Position numbers and translations under genes: made by a program. The notes beneath the pieces were generated by a model, which searched no databases, was not told the DNA's origin, and saw only the letters and a program-made list of their open reading frames with translations. Below are positions 17,014 to 25,200 of a stretch of DNA of 64,000 nt, piece by piece; positions within the stretch are counted from its first letter, which is position 1, and every line of letters begins with the position of its first letter. The DNA lies in the NCBI GenBank assembly GCA_028278205.1, contig JANQES010000099.1:1-64000 (forward strand), given 5' to 3'. The stretch comes from Rhodothermales bacterium (GTDB lineage Bacteria > Bacteroidota > Rhodothermia > Rhodothermales > Bin80).

Positions 17014-17556
17014 TCAAGGTAGTTCCAACAGATCTAAAAACGCCCCGACCTCCATCAGCGTGATGTCTTCGCGGTTGCGCAGTTGGCGGAGGAACCAGCC
17101 TTTGTGGCCGGCGCCGTAGGTGATCAAAAACCGCTTGCCTTCGCCGCGATGTGCATCGAGGGCGCGGGCGATGTAGGCGTAGTGGGCGGCGTTGATATTG
17201 TCCCAGCCGCCCGGCCCCAACTCGTCGTTGAACAACGCCTTGTAGATGCCGAGGCGGATCTGGTAGGCAGCGTCGTAGGCGTCGGTGTGAATCCATCGCG
17301 GGTCGTCGGGTTCCCCACCGGCGGCAATGGCCGAGTCGGCGTGGGCGTTGGCGCGCTGGTAGGTGGCCCATTCGGCAGCCCGATCCGGGTCTTCGCTGAT
17401 CATCCGAAGCCGGGCGCTGCGAAAATCAGCCATCGGCTGCGACCATCCGGCAGTCGGGATGATCTCGAACGTCGAAGGCGGCGGGTCTGGCGGCACGTTG
17501 CATCCCATCAGGAGCGAAGCAGCGAGAAGGATCACCGTCGTTCTTTTTGAAAGCAT
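17014..17556 (-). CDS. Lipoprotein with TraB/DUF5694-like C-terminal region
   Basis: ATG at 17556 starts a lipoprotein signal (LAASLLMGC, Cys at about 19). The mature 160 residues end with GEGKRFLITYGAGHKGWFLRQ and a closing VGAFLDLL. This resembles the C-terminus of DUF5694/TraB-type proteins, where a GxGH motif follows a hydrophobic strand. The N-terminal GTxHF motif usual for that fold is absent and the protein is shorter than full members (often 250-300 residues). It may therefore be an internally deleted member. Function unknown; outer-membrane or periplasmic lipoprotein. Family call is from memory and uncertain. Confidence 0.55.
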   Translation of the reverse strand: MLSKRTTVILLAASLLMGCNVPPDPPPSTFEIIPTAGWSQPMADFRSARLRMISEDPDRAAEWATYQRANAHADSAIAAGGEPDDPRWIHTDAYDAAYQIRLGIYKALFNDELGPGGWDNINAAHYAYIARALDAHRGEGKRFLITYGAGHKGWFLRQLRNREDITLMEVGAFLDLLELP

Positions 17557-17660
17557 GATTTGGGGGATGAAAGGGTTGCCAGGACCGCGTACGGTGCTCT
17601 TCAGCAAAAAACAAGGTTTTCTTCAGGAATACAATCAGCCGGTGTTTTTCTTTATTATTA

Positions 17661-17736
17661 CCGCAGAGTACGCTGAGTTCGCAGAGGATGCTTCCATATT
17701 CTCCGCGACCTCTGCGCACCCAGCGGTTCAATCAAT
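17661..17736. repeat. CGCAGAGTTCG-type palindrome, copy 1
   Basis: ACCGCAGAGTACGCTGAGTTCGCAGAGG faces CCGCGACCTCTGCGCACCCAGCGGTT, an imperfect palindrome with about 9-10-nt units. It is related to the better copy at 53196-53272. It lies between divergent genes at 17556 and 17773. Confidence 0.65.
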
Positions 17737-17772
17737 CCACGATTAGAAAGGCGATCACTCGGAGGATACCCG

Positions 17773-18537
17773 ATGCGTGCTTTTACGATTATGATGCTGG
17801 GCCTCATGATGCTCGCCACGGCGCCCGTTTTGCAGGCGCAGGAGTGGGTGTTGAAGACCTCGAAAGATGTCTTAGAAGCCAACATCGAAGCCACCGGCGG
17901 CGTCGAGGCCTGGGCCGGCGTCAAGACGATGAAGATCGAAGCCAACGTAGAGTTCGACTCGCCGATGGGCGGCACGAACAAGGGCACCTACATCGAGCAC
18001 ATCAAACTGCCCGGCTATAGCCATCGCGAATCGACCATCACGGGGGCGATGGGCCAGCAGGCGCAGACGCTCATCACCACGCCGGAGAAGTCGTGGGCGG
18101 CAACGGCCATGGGCCGGCGCGACATTGCCCGGCGCAACTGGATCTCGCTGGATGCGCCCAAAGAAGAAATCGCCCTGCTCGCCGATGAGGCGTACAAACT
18201 GGCCGCGCTGGAAACCGAGATCGCCGACACCGGGCCGATTTACGTCGTCGCGGTCGAGCACGGCGGCAAGACCTACAAACGGCATTACGACCAGATCTCG
18301 CAGATGCTCCTGGCGGCAGAGCGCCCGTCCGCGCAAGGCGGCAAAGAGTGGGTTTATTACAGCGATTATCGCGAGGTGGACGGCCTGAAGGTGCCGCATT
18401 CGGTGCGTTCGGAAGGCCGCCTGATGATGCAGCGCGGCGGCGGCAGTCCCGAAGAGTACACCATCGAAGTCAGAAGCACGATTGAAAAAATCGCCTTCAA
18501 CGTGCCGGTGAGCGATGATTTGTTCAGCGAGAAATAG
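17773..18537 (+). CDS. Secreted LolA-like outer-membrane lipoprotein-sorting family protein
   Basis: 254 residues; the signal peptide MRAFTIMMLGLMMLATAPVLQAQ is clear, and CTCGGAGGATACCCG supplies a ribosome site. After cleavage, LEANIEATGGVEAWAGVKTMKIEANVEF matches the start of the LolA/LppX-like antiparallel beta fold (helix with GG, then strand). The body alternates strands, with VYYSDYREVDGLKVPHSVR typical of the C-terminal strands of this superfamily. The real substrate is unknown; Bacteroidota carry many such paralogues. Periplasmic. Convergent with the prolyl oligopeptidase gene, 15 nt away. Confidence 0.75.
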   Translation: MRAFTIMMLGLMMLATAPVLQAQEWVLKTSKDVLEANIEATGGVEAWAGVKTMKIEANVEFDSPMGGTNKGTYIEHIKLPGYSHRESTITGAMGQQAQTLITTPEKSWAATAMGRRDIARRNWISLDAPKEEIALLADEAYKLAALETEIADTGPIYVVAVEHGGKTYKRHYDQISQMLLAAERPSAQGGKEWVYYSDYREVDGLKVPHSVRSEGRLMMQRGGGSPEEYTIEVRSTIEKIAFNVPVSDDLFSEK

Positions 18538-18552
18538 GGATTAGCACAAACG

Positions 18553-20736
18553 CTACTTCTTCATTACCTGCCCCGACGTCGGCGCGAGCGAGTGCGAGAC
18601 GTCCAGATCCAGCATTTTGATCAGGAAGGCGATTTCTTCGGCCTGCGTCTCGCGGCGTTGTTCGGGGGTGAGGCCGTAGCTGTGGCCCGCGCCCCAGGCG
18701 ATTTTCAGCAGCACCGGGTTGTCGCAGCCTTGCGCGGCCTGCATCGCAGCGGCGAATTTGTAGCCGTGCATCGGCGTGGTGGTGTCATCTTTTTCGCCCA
18801 CCTGAACCCACGTCGGCGGGTAGCAGGTGCCCTTTTCGAGGTTGTGATAGGGCGAGTAGGCGTAGAGCGTTTTGAAATCGTCCGGGTCGTCCGGATCGCC
18901 GTATTCGGGGATCCAGGATTGCGCCGAGCCGAAGCCGGTGTAGCGCACCTGATCCATCGTTGGGAAGTTGATGACGATGGCGCCGAAGAGATCCGGGCGT
19001 TGGATCAGGGCGGCGCCGGGCAAGATGCCGCTGGCGCTGCCGCCGTTGGCAATCATCCGCGCGGGCGAGGTGTACTTGTTGTCGATCAACCACTCCGCCG
19101 CCGCGATGAAATCGTCGATGCCTTTTTGTTTGTTGCGCCGGGCGCCGGCTTCGTGCCAGGCCTCGCCATACTCGCCGCCGCCGCGAATGCCCGGCACGGC
19201 ATAGACGCCGCCGAGTTCCATCCACGGAATCATGTGCCATTGCCACGGAAACGCCGACCACGCCCAGGCGCCGTAGCCGTACATAAAGACCGGATTGGTG
19301 CCGTCGAGCTTGAGGTCTTTGCGGTGCAGGATAAACATGGGCACCCGCGTGCCGTCCTCGCTTTCAAAAAAGACCTGCTTGCTGACGAAGTCGTCGGGGT
19401 TGTGGACGAGTTCGGGCCGGAAGGCGAGGCGCGACTTGCCGGTGCGCGCGTCGAAATGATAATACGTCCCCGGATCGTAGAGTTGAGAGGCGCCGTAGTA
19501 GGTTTCGGGACTGTCGGGATTGTCGGCAAAGCCGAACATCGACGGGGCCAGCCGGTCGATCTCGTGCTGAAGCCGCCCCGCGAAATCATACATGCGTGCG
19601 ATCATCCGCGCATCTTTGACATACCGAACCACCAGCCGCTCGCCGATAACGCTGACGGACTGCATGAACGATTCTGATTCGGGGATGACCTCTTTCCAGT
19701 GCGCCGGATCCGGCTTTGCAAGATCGACTTCGACCAGCCGCGCCTGGGGCGCCTCGTGTGTCGTGCGAATCCAGAACCGCGCGCCCTGGTTGCCTTCGAA
19801 GGCATAGGTAGCGCCGAGGCCTTCGAACAACTCCTTCACCGTGCCGTAGCGGTCTTTCAGGTCTTTGTAAAAAAGGCGCGGCGCTGTGCCGCTGAACGAG
19901 CCGCCGTCTTCCGACGCTTCCAGCAGGAGATACCGTCCGTCGTGTGATACGCGGAGGAAGTAGCTGATCTGCACCTCGTCCGGGCGTTCGTAGATCAGCA
20001 CGTCGTCGGCCTGCGGCGTGCCGGTTTTGTGGTAATAGACCTGTGCCAGGCCCAGCGGCGCTTGCGGGTCGTCGGGCACCCCATAGCGGGCGTAAAAGAA
20101 CCCGGCGCCGTCGGGCGTCCAGGCGATGTTGCTGCGCCCGCCGTAGAAGCCGGTGAGGGCTTCCGGCAAGCGCTCGCCGTCGGCCACACGCAGCACGCGC
20201 GCCGTCCGCCACCGCGTCTGCCCTTGCGCCGTGTTGTAGGTGAGGAAGCGGCCATCGGGGCTGAACGAACTGACAGAGGCGGATTGCCCGCCGCTGTTGA
20301 GCGTCTCCATATCCAGCAGCATCCGGGCCTCTTTCTGGCCGTGTTCGTGGACGTAGAGCTTGCTATAGGCCTTCCCGGGTTCGGTCTTGTAGACGAACGT
20401 GTTCGGCCCCTTCACCGTGGGGATGCTCTGCGAGGCATAGCTGCTGATGGCGTCGAGGCGCGCGTGTATCTGTTTTACCAGATGCGGCTCGCCCATCACC
20501 TCGGCACGGAGTTCGTCCTGCCCCTTCATCCAGGCGTGGAGTTCTTCCGAGTCCAGATCCTCCATCCACCGATACGGATCGGCCACTTCGATGCCGTGGT
20601 AGACATCCACCTGATCGACGCGTCGGGCTTCCGGATAGTCCAATGTTTGCGCCGCCGCCGCCCCGGTCAGGCAGAGGCAAAGGATCAGGCCCAGCATCGC
20701 TGCGCCGCATGGGATGTTTCGAAGGCATATCGTCAT
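18553..20736 (-). CDS. Secreted prolyl oligopeptidase family serine peptidase (S9A)
   Basis: 727 residues with a signal peptide (LGLILCLCLTGAAAAQ). The N-terminal half is a seven-bladed propeller beginning YPEARRVDQVDVYHG and PYRWMEDLDS, the start motif of S9A enzymes. The alpha/beta-hydrolase half carries the catalytic triad: Ser in NGGSASG (about 565; the usual motif is GGSNGG), Asp in GEKDDTTTP (about 648), and His in GAGHSYG (about 685). It hydrolyses short proline-containing peptides in the periplasm or outside the cell. ATG at 20736 has a weak GGAAA site. The 64-nt upstream gap carries an ATCTGCG repeat. Confidence 0.9.
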   Translation of the reverse strand: MTICLRNIPCGAAMLGLILCLCLTGAAAAQTLDYPEARRVDQVDVYHGIEVADPYRWMEDLDSEELHAWMKGQDELRAEVMGEPHLVKQIHARLDAISSYASQSIPTVKGPNTFVYKTEPGKAYSKLYVHEHGQKEARMLLDMETLNSGGQSASVSSFSPDGRFLTYNTAQGQTRWRTARVLRVADGERLPEALTGFYGGRSNIAWTPDGAGFFYARYGVPDDPQAPLGLAQVYYHKTGTPQADDVLIYERPDEVQISYFLRVSHDGRYLLLEASEDGGSFSGTAPRLFYKDLKDRYGTVKELFEGLGATYAFEGNQGARFWIRTTHEAPQARLVEVDLAKPDPAHWKEVIPESESFMQSVSVIGERLVVRYVKDARMIARMYDFAGRLQHEIDRLAPSMFGFADNPDSPETYYGASQLYDPGTYYHFDARTGKSRLAFRPELVHNPDDFVSKQVFFESEDGTRVPMFILHRKDLKLDGTNPVFMYGYGAWAWSAFPWQWHMIPWMELGGVYAVPGIRGGGEYGEAWHEAGARRNKQKGIDDFIAAAEWLIDNKYTSPARMIANGGSASGILPGAALIQRPDLFGAIVINFPTMDQVRYTGFGSAQSWIPEYGDPDDPDDFKTLYAYSPYHNLEKGTCYPPTWVQVGEKDDTTTPMHGYKFAAAMQAAQGCDNPVLLKIAWGAGHSYGLTPEQRRETQAEEIAFLIKMLDLDVSHSLAPTSGQVMKK

Positions 20737-20745
20737 GATGATTTC

Positions 20746-20786
20746 CGTGTTTATCTGCGTTTATCTGCGTCCATCTGTGGTTGCAT
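20746..20786. repeat. ATCTGCGTTT 10-mer repeat (half element)
   Basis: Tandem TGTTTATCTGCGTTTATCTGCGTCCATCTG-type units followed by GTGGTTGCA, the complement of the AACCGCAGAT family also at 21607-21656, 24911-24949, 33190-33296 and 55421-55651. Here only one arm is seen. Confidence 0.7.
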
Positions 20787-20800
20787 GATCAGCAGCGGCC

Positions 20801-21595
20801 CTATTCGAGCAGTGCCCACGTCAGAATCTCGAAAGTGCTCGTCCCGCCGTTGCCGGAACGCGCGACGGCTTTGACGAAATAGGGGGCTTCCTTTGTCACC
20901 CAGTACCGAAGTCCCGCTCCCGGCTTCGGGCCTACCTCGACGATCCATGTGTCCATCTCATGATCGTTCACGGTCACGGTTTCGCGGCCCACGACGCGGA
21001 ATTGCATCCACGAGAGACACGGCTCGGAACAGTTTCCGCCCCAGCCAAAACCGGGAGCGACAGCCTCGTAGCCCTCGTTCAAAGGGAACGCTGCTACGAA
21101 TAGCCCGGCCAGGCCATCGGCAAAGATGGGCTCTGCCAATTCGATATCGAACACGACGTGCTCGCCTTCGGGCGTGAAGGCCGCGGCGCCCTGAAGGCGC
21201 CGCCCGTCGAAGTCGAGGTGGCCGATGCCGCCCTGAGGCGCGAGGCTATGAAATTTCTTCTGCTCCAGCGTCTTCGGGTCGGCCACCTGCGTGTTGATGT
21301 AGAGCAACACGTCGTCGGGGTTGTACCAGGACTGGGCAAATTTCAGCAGGCGCCCGCTGGTCCCATCGACGAATTCCACGGTTTCTTCCACCGTGTTGCC
21401 CGGCTGCGTTTCGCCTTCCGGAGAGGTCCTGGTGCTCTTCCAGGTGATGGTGTAGGGTTGGATGAACGAGCCGTCTATCACCGCATCGCCCACCCGCACC
21501 GTGTCGGCGGCGGATGACTGTGCGTGGGCAACTCCCGCTGGCGTAGCAGCCATCAGAAGCAAGAGGCATGAGATGGAATGAAGGAGGCTTCGCAT
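20801..21595 (-). CDS. Hypothetical secreted protein, DUF3108-like architecture
   Basis: ATG at 21595 is used because the signal peptide (SLLHSISCLLLLMAATPAGVAHAQ) begins there; a frame extending to 21748 passes through repeat sequence. The 264-residue product is beta-rich, with LLKFAQSWYNPDDVLLYINTQ, VVGRETVTVNDHEMDTWIVE and RYWVTKEAPYFVKAVAR. The pairing of a strand carrying V-x-V-x-D/N-x-x-x-W-x-V with a terminal W-x-x-x-x-P-x-x-V recalls DUF3108-type periplasmic proteins. Function unknown. It is 64 nt upstream of the prolyl oligopeptidase gene on the same strand and may be co-transcribed with it. Confidence 0.6.
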   Translation of the reverse strand: MRSLLHSISCLLLLMAATPAGVAHAQSSAADTVRVGDAVIDGSFIQPYTITWKSTRTSPEGETQPGNTVEETVEFVDGTSGRLLKFAQSWYNPDDVLLYINTQVADPKTLEQKKFHSLAPQGGIGHLDFDGRRLQGAAAFTPEGEHVVFDIELAEPIFADGLAGLFVAAFPLNEGYEAVAPGFGWGGNCSEPCLSWMQFRVVGRETVTVNDHEMDTWIVEVGPKPGAGLRYWVTKEAPYFVKAVARSGNGGTSTFEILTWALLE

Positions 21596-21606
21596 AGTAA
21601 TTCCTC

Positions 21607-21656
21607 TAGAATCTGCATGATCTGCGCCTATCCGCGTGTATCTGCGGTTGCAAAGG
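21607..21656. repeat. ATCTGCG/TGCGGTTGCA repeat (half element)
   Basis: ATCTGCATGATCTGCGCCTATCC-type units ending TGCGGTTGCAA, in the divergent promoter region between 21595 and 21817. It belongs to the AACCGCAGAT family. Confidence 0.65.
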
Positions 21657-21816
21657 TAGACTGGAAACGAGGCAATCCGCCCGAAGAAAGCCTGTAATTG
21701 TTCTGAGGGTTTTCTGAGGATGCGATTTTCTGAACCCAAAACCGGCAACGCGCGTATCGAGAATCCGTCTAGCTGCTAAAAAATTTTCACCCCGCTCGCC
21801 GCGTTCCCACCCCGCT

Positions 21817-23946
21817 ATGGAATATGATGCGAAGGAGCCTTTTTACGTCGGGCGCTGGCTGATTCAGCCCCGGCAGAACCGCATTCGCGGCCCTGAGAAG
21901 ACCGCGCGCGTCGAACCCAAAGTGATGGACGTGCTGCTGTGCCTGGCCCAGAAGCCGGGCGAAGTCGTCACGCGCGATCATCTCTTAGAGACCGTCTGGG
22001 CCGGCACCGTCGTCACCGACGACGTGCTCACGCGTTCGATCTCGGAACTGCGCAAGGTCTTCGAAGACGATCCGCGCAACCCCGGTGTCATCGAGACCAT
22101 CCCCAAGACGGGCTATCGCCTCATCGCCCCGAAGACGGCGGATCATCGCGGCGACAGCGTGCCGCCTGCCGTGCCCGCGCTCGAACTGGCCCCGTCGATG
22201 CCGAAGCCCAACGCGAAACCTGCCCCACGAGCGGCGCCGCGCTGGCCGATCTGGATGACCGGCGGCGCGCTCGTCTTGCTGGTGATTAGCGCCGCCCTCT
22301 GGATGCAACGCGCGGCCACGCCGCCTGCGCCGCCGGCCTATCACCCGGTGCCGCTGACGAGTTATCCGGGTCCCGAAGGCCACCCCATCCTCTCGCCCGA
22401 TGGCAGGCAGGTGGCGTTCTCCTGGCGCGGCCCTGAGGGCGATAACAGCGACGTCTACCTCAAACTCATCGGCTCAGAGACGCCGCTGCGCCTGACCGAA
22501 GATCCGGCTTTTGAACACCAGCCGGCCTGGTCGCCCGACGGCAGCGAGGTGGCGTTTATGCGGCGGAGTGAGGAAGGCTGTTGGATTTATCTCGTCGCGG
22601 CGCTCGGCGGCCCGGCGCGCAAGCTGGCCTCATGCGGCGCCAGCATCTACGGCGATCTCGCGTGGGCGCCCGACGGGCAGTGGCTGGCTTTCAATGATAA
22701 AACGGCCCCGGAAGACGCCTTTGGCATCTTTTTGCTGGCGCCCGCGACGCTCGAAAAGCGCCAGCTCACCACCCCGCCCGCCGACACCTGGGGCGATCAC
22801 GATCCCGCCTTCTCGCCCGACGGCACGACGCTCAGCTTCACGCGCAGCGTCAGCGAGGGGATGCAGGATGTTTACACCGTCTCCATCGATGGCGGCGAGC
22901 CTGCGCGCCTGACTTCGGACAGCCGAAACGTCTACGGCCACGCCTGGACGCCCGACGGCAGGGATCTGCTCTTTGCCTCCAACCGCACCGGGCGCATGGA
23001 GCTGTGGAGGATCCGCGCTTCCGGCGGCATGCCCGTGTGGGTGGGCCTGGGCGACGGGCAGGCGTCGTTCCCCAGCATCGCCGGGGGGCGGATGGCCTAT
23101 CAGCAGAGTTCTGGTACGGTCAACATCTGGCAGGTGCAGGCCGGGCAGGCGGCGGACGCCGCGCCGCTGATCACTTCGACGCGGTGGGATCTTCACCCGC
23201 AGTTCTCCCCGGACGGCCAGCGGATCGCCTTCACCTCGAACCGCGCCGGCCATTACGAGATCTGGCTGGCCGGCAGCGACGGCACGGGCGCCGTCAAAAT
23301 GACGGATTTCGGCGGGCCGTTTACCAGCACGCCGCGCTGGTCGCCCGACGGGCGCAGCCTCGTCTTCACCGCTCGCCCCGGCGGCCAGGCCGACGTCTAC
23401 GTCATCGACGCCGAAGGCGCCGTGCCGCGTCGCCTGACCAACAGCCCCACCGACGAGATGGCGGCAAGCTGGTCGCGCGACGGAAAGTCGATCTACTTTA
23501 GTTCGAATCGCACCGGGATGTGGCAGGTGTGGAAGATGTCTGCCGAAGGCGGCGCGGCGGTGCTGATCACCGAAAACGGCGGCTTCGGCCCGATGGAAGC
23601 GCCGGACGGGCAGCACGTCTATTACGCCAAACACAACGCCAACGGCCTCTGGCGCCAACCCACCACCGGCGGCGACGAAACCCTCATCCTCGAAAACCTC
23701 GACTCCCGCGATTGGGGAAGCTGGGCCGTCCACAACGACGGCATCTATTACGTCAAACGCGGACGCCCCACCTTCCTGGCCTTCCACCATTTCGCCACTA
23801 ATCAGACCGACACGCTTTTCATCCCACAAAAAAGCATCCCCCGCATGGACCCCGCCTTCGCCGTCTCGCCCGACGGCCAACGCCTCCTCTTCGGCCAACC
23901 TGACCGCAGCGAGAGCGATTTGATGCTGGTGGAGGCGTTTCAATAA
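21817..23946 (+). CDS. Winged-helix transcriptional regulator with membrane helix and PD40 beta-propeller sensor
   Basis: 709 residues. Residues 1-105 form an OmpR/PhoB-type winged helix (VEPKVMDVLLCLAQKPGEVV, WAGTVVTDDVLTRSISELRK, GVIETIPKTGYRLIAP), as in CadC-like regulators that lack a receiver domain. A single membrane helix (about 147-165, WMTGGALVLLVISAALWMQ) follows a Pro/Ala-rich linker. The outer part, about 180-705, is a TolB-like propeller with many PD40 motifs (SPDGRQVAFSW, WSPDGSEVAFM, FSPDGQRIAFTSN). The layout suggests a one-component membrane regulator whose periplasmic propeller senses a ligand or protein. It is divergent from the secreted protein and prolyl peptidase genes, which are candidate targets by position only. 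Confidence 0.88.
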   Translation: MEYDAKEPFYVGRWLIQPRQNRIRGPEKTARVEPKVMDVLLCLAQKPGEVVTRDHLLETVWAGTVVTDDVLTRSISELRKVFEDDPRNPGVIETIPKTGYRLIAPKTADHRGDSVPPAVPALELAPSMPKPNAKPAPRAAPRWPIWMTGGALVLLVISAALWMQRAATPPAPPAYHPVPLTSYPGPEGHPILSPDGRQVAFSWRGPEGDNSDVYLKLIGSETPLRLTEDPAFEHQPAWSPDGSEVAFMRRSEEGCWIYLVAALGGPARKLASCGASIYGDLAWAPDGQWLAFNDKTAPEDAFGIFLLAPATLEKRQLTTPPADTWGDHDPAFSPDGTTLSFTRSVSEGMQDVYTVSIDGGEPARLTSDSRNVYGHAWTPDGRDLLFASNRTGRMELWRIRASGGMPVWVGLGDGQASFPSIAGGRMAYQQSSGTVNIWQVQAGQAADAAPLITSTRWDLHPQFSPDGQRIAFTSNRAGHYEIWLAGSDGTGAVKMTDFGGPFTSTPRWSPDGRSLVFTARPGGQADVYVIDAEGAVPRRLTNSPTDEMAASWSRDGKSIYFSSNRTGMWQVWKMSAEGGAAVLITENGGFGPMEAPDGQHVYYAKHNANGLWRQPTTGGDETLILENLDSRDWGSWAVHNDGIYYVKRGRPTFLAFHHFATNQTDTLFIPQKSIPRMDPAFAVSPDGQRLLFGQPDRSESDLMLVEAFQ

Positions 23947-23953
23947 AACAAAC

Positions 23954-24007
23954 CAGCCCGGAGGATACTCCGCGCCTGCACACAAATGAGGCGCATCCTC
24001 CGGGCTG
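23954..24007. terminator. Strong hairpin after winged helix-PD40 gene
   Basis: CAGCCCGGAGGAT pairs with ATCCTCCGGGCTG, and the inner GCGCCT pairs with AGGCGC, giving a long stem directly after the stop codon at 23946. Likely an intrinsic terminator or processing hairpin between convergent genes, without an obvious T-run on the plus strand. Confidence 0.7.
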
Positions 24008-24013
24008 ACCCAT

Positions 24014-24043
24014 GATGCAAAAAACGCCAGCTTTTTTTGCATC
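24014..24043. terminator. GATGCAAAAAA/TTTTTTTGCATC hairpin, terminator of the VOC gene
   Basis: GATGCAAAAAACG and CTTTTTTTGCATC pair around CCAG. The hairpin overlaps the end of the minus-strand VOC gene and provides a U-tract in either direction, so it probably terminates both convergent transcripts together with the preceding stem. Confidence 0.65.
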
Positions 24044-24503
24044 AAGCGTACATTGCTTGCGCGGCCTGTTGCATCTCCTCCGGCGAGACGTCGCGCACGT
24101 GCGTGGCGATAGACCATTGATGGCCGAACGGATCGGTGAGTTTGCCGAAGCGGTCGCCCCAGAAGGTGTCTTGCACGGGCATCGTGACGGTCGCGCCGGC
24201 CTCGGCAGCCTGCGCCACGACGGCCTCGGCGTCTTCGACGTAGAGGTGGATGACCACAGGCGTGCCGCCCAGGCTCTGCGGGCTGAGGGCCTGCCATTCG
24301 GGGTTTGCATCCGACAGGTAGATGGCCGAGTCGCCGAGGCGAAGTTCGGCGTGGAGCAGTTTGCCGCCGGGGGCGTCCATCCGCGCTGTCTCTTCGGCGC
24401 CGAAGGCTTGTTTGTAGAACTCGATAGCCGCTGCCGCGCCGTCGCAGATCAGGTACGGGGTGACGGTGTTCGTGCCTTCGGGGATCGGTTGTGTCGCTGC
24501 CAT
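24042..24503 (-). CDS. VOC (glyoxalase/PhnB-like) family protein
   Basis: ATG at 24503 is chosen over the ATG at 24515 because GGAGG lies 5 nt before it. The 153-residue product shows the PhnB-like single-subunit VOC arrangement: TVTPYLICDGAAAAIEFYKQAFGA at the start, HAELRLGDSAIYLSD in the middle, then HLYVEDAEAVVAQAAEAGATV, FWGDRFGKLTDPFGHQWSIAT. The W-G-D-R-x-G-x-x-x-D-P-F-G-H-x-W block is diagnostic. Members bind a metal or small ligand; substrates of this subfamily are mostly unassigned. Cytoplasmic, monocistronic. Confidence 0.88.
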   Translation of the reverse strand: MAATQPIPEGTNTVTPYLICDGAAAAIEFYKQAFGAEETARMDAPGGKLLHAELRLGDSAIYLSDANPEWQALSPQSLGGTPVVIHLYVEDAEAVVAQAAEAGATVTMPVQDTFWGDRFGKLTDPFGHQWSIATHVRDVSPEEMQQAAQAMYA

Positions 24504-24722
24504 GTTGACCTCCATGATCTATGGTGATTTGGGTTGATGGCAGCCAAACTACCCCGCCGGAGTGTCACCCCTGGTTCATATGTGCGCCCATGTGATAAAA
24601 AAGAGTCGAGGAATCGGGAAGCCGGGGAAGGATGGTAGCATCCTATAAAAAATTGATGCGGTCTCGTATCTTGTCGGTCAATCGTTTCGACCCGATTCAT
24701 TTTATCAACGTGGAGGTACGTC

Positions 24723-24911
24723 ATGGGCGGCATCAAGACGGAACACACCTACGAACTCAACGAAGACGTCATCGACTGGCTCAAGGAGATGGCGGATAAA
24801 TATGATCTCTCTGATGCCGACAAGGCCCTGCGCATCGTGCTGGACTACGTCAGGGAAGAGGCCGACGAAGAAGAGGTTTTCGAAGAGATCCGCTGCAACC
24901 ACTGTTTCTAA
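24723..24911 (+). CDS. Small acidic protein, 62 aa, ribbon-helix-helix-like
   Basis: A strong ribosome site (GTGGAGGTACGTC before ATG) supports translation. The sequence begins with a strand (TEHTYELNE) followed by two helices (VIDWLKEMADKYDLSDADKALRIVLDYVREE), the size and order of a ribbon-helix-helix fold. It then has a very acidic linker and ends EEIRCNHCF with two Cys three residues apart, suggesting metal binding or a redox pair. A DNA-binding role is possible but the acidic charge argues against a classical repressor. No partner gene is adjacent. Confidence 0.65.
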   Translation: MGGIKTEHTYELNEDVIDWLKEMADKYDLSDADKALRIVLDYVREEADEEEVFEEIRCNHCF

Positions 24912-24949
24912 TGCAACCGCAGATGAACGCAGATAAACGCGGATATCTG
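24911..24949. repeat. AACCGCAGAT 10-mer repeat (half element)
   Basis: GCAACCGCAGATGAACGCAG followed by ATAAACGCGGATAT: two to three 10-nt units immediately at the stop codon of the 62-aa gene. Sequence between 24950 and 25072 shows no gene. Confidence 0.7.
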
Positions 24950-25072
24950 TAGCTCAAGGAGCGATATCCTGCCACCTACACCGACGCCTACGGAGCCGAA
25001 TCGATCATCATCACCAACGATTCAGAGTTATGGTGTTTGGGTATTTCAGTCGTTGTTACGTTGCGCGTGTGT

Positions 25073-25162
25073 TGGTGTGGGTCACTGGTCACTGGTTGAG
25101 GAAAAGATACCAGTGACCAATGACAGCGAGCGCCAGCGAGCGTAATGACCAGTGACCAACAC
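25073..25162. repeat. GGTCACT heptamer palindrome, copy 2
   Basis: TTGGTGTGGGTCACTGGTC at the left pairs with GACCAGTGACCAACACC at the right. The internal ACCAGTGACCAATGACAGCG and GAGCGCCAGCGAGCGTAATG are identical to copy 1. It lies downstream of the minus-strand FAD oxidoreductase gene. Confidence 0.8.
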
Positions 25163-25200
25163 CGAAGGTTCTACAAAGCGCGACCTTGGGGAAACTCTCC

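Noticed and set aside
24042..24515. Upstream ATG at 24515 as start of the VOC gene
   Set aside because: GGAGG lies 5 nt before the ATG at 24503, so the shorter protein is preferred.
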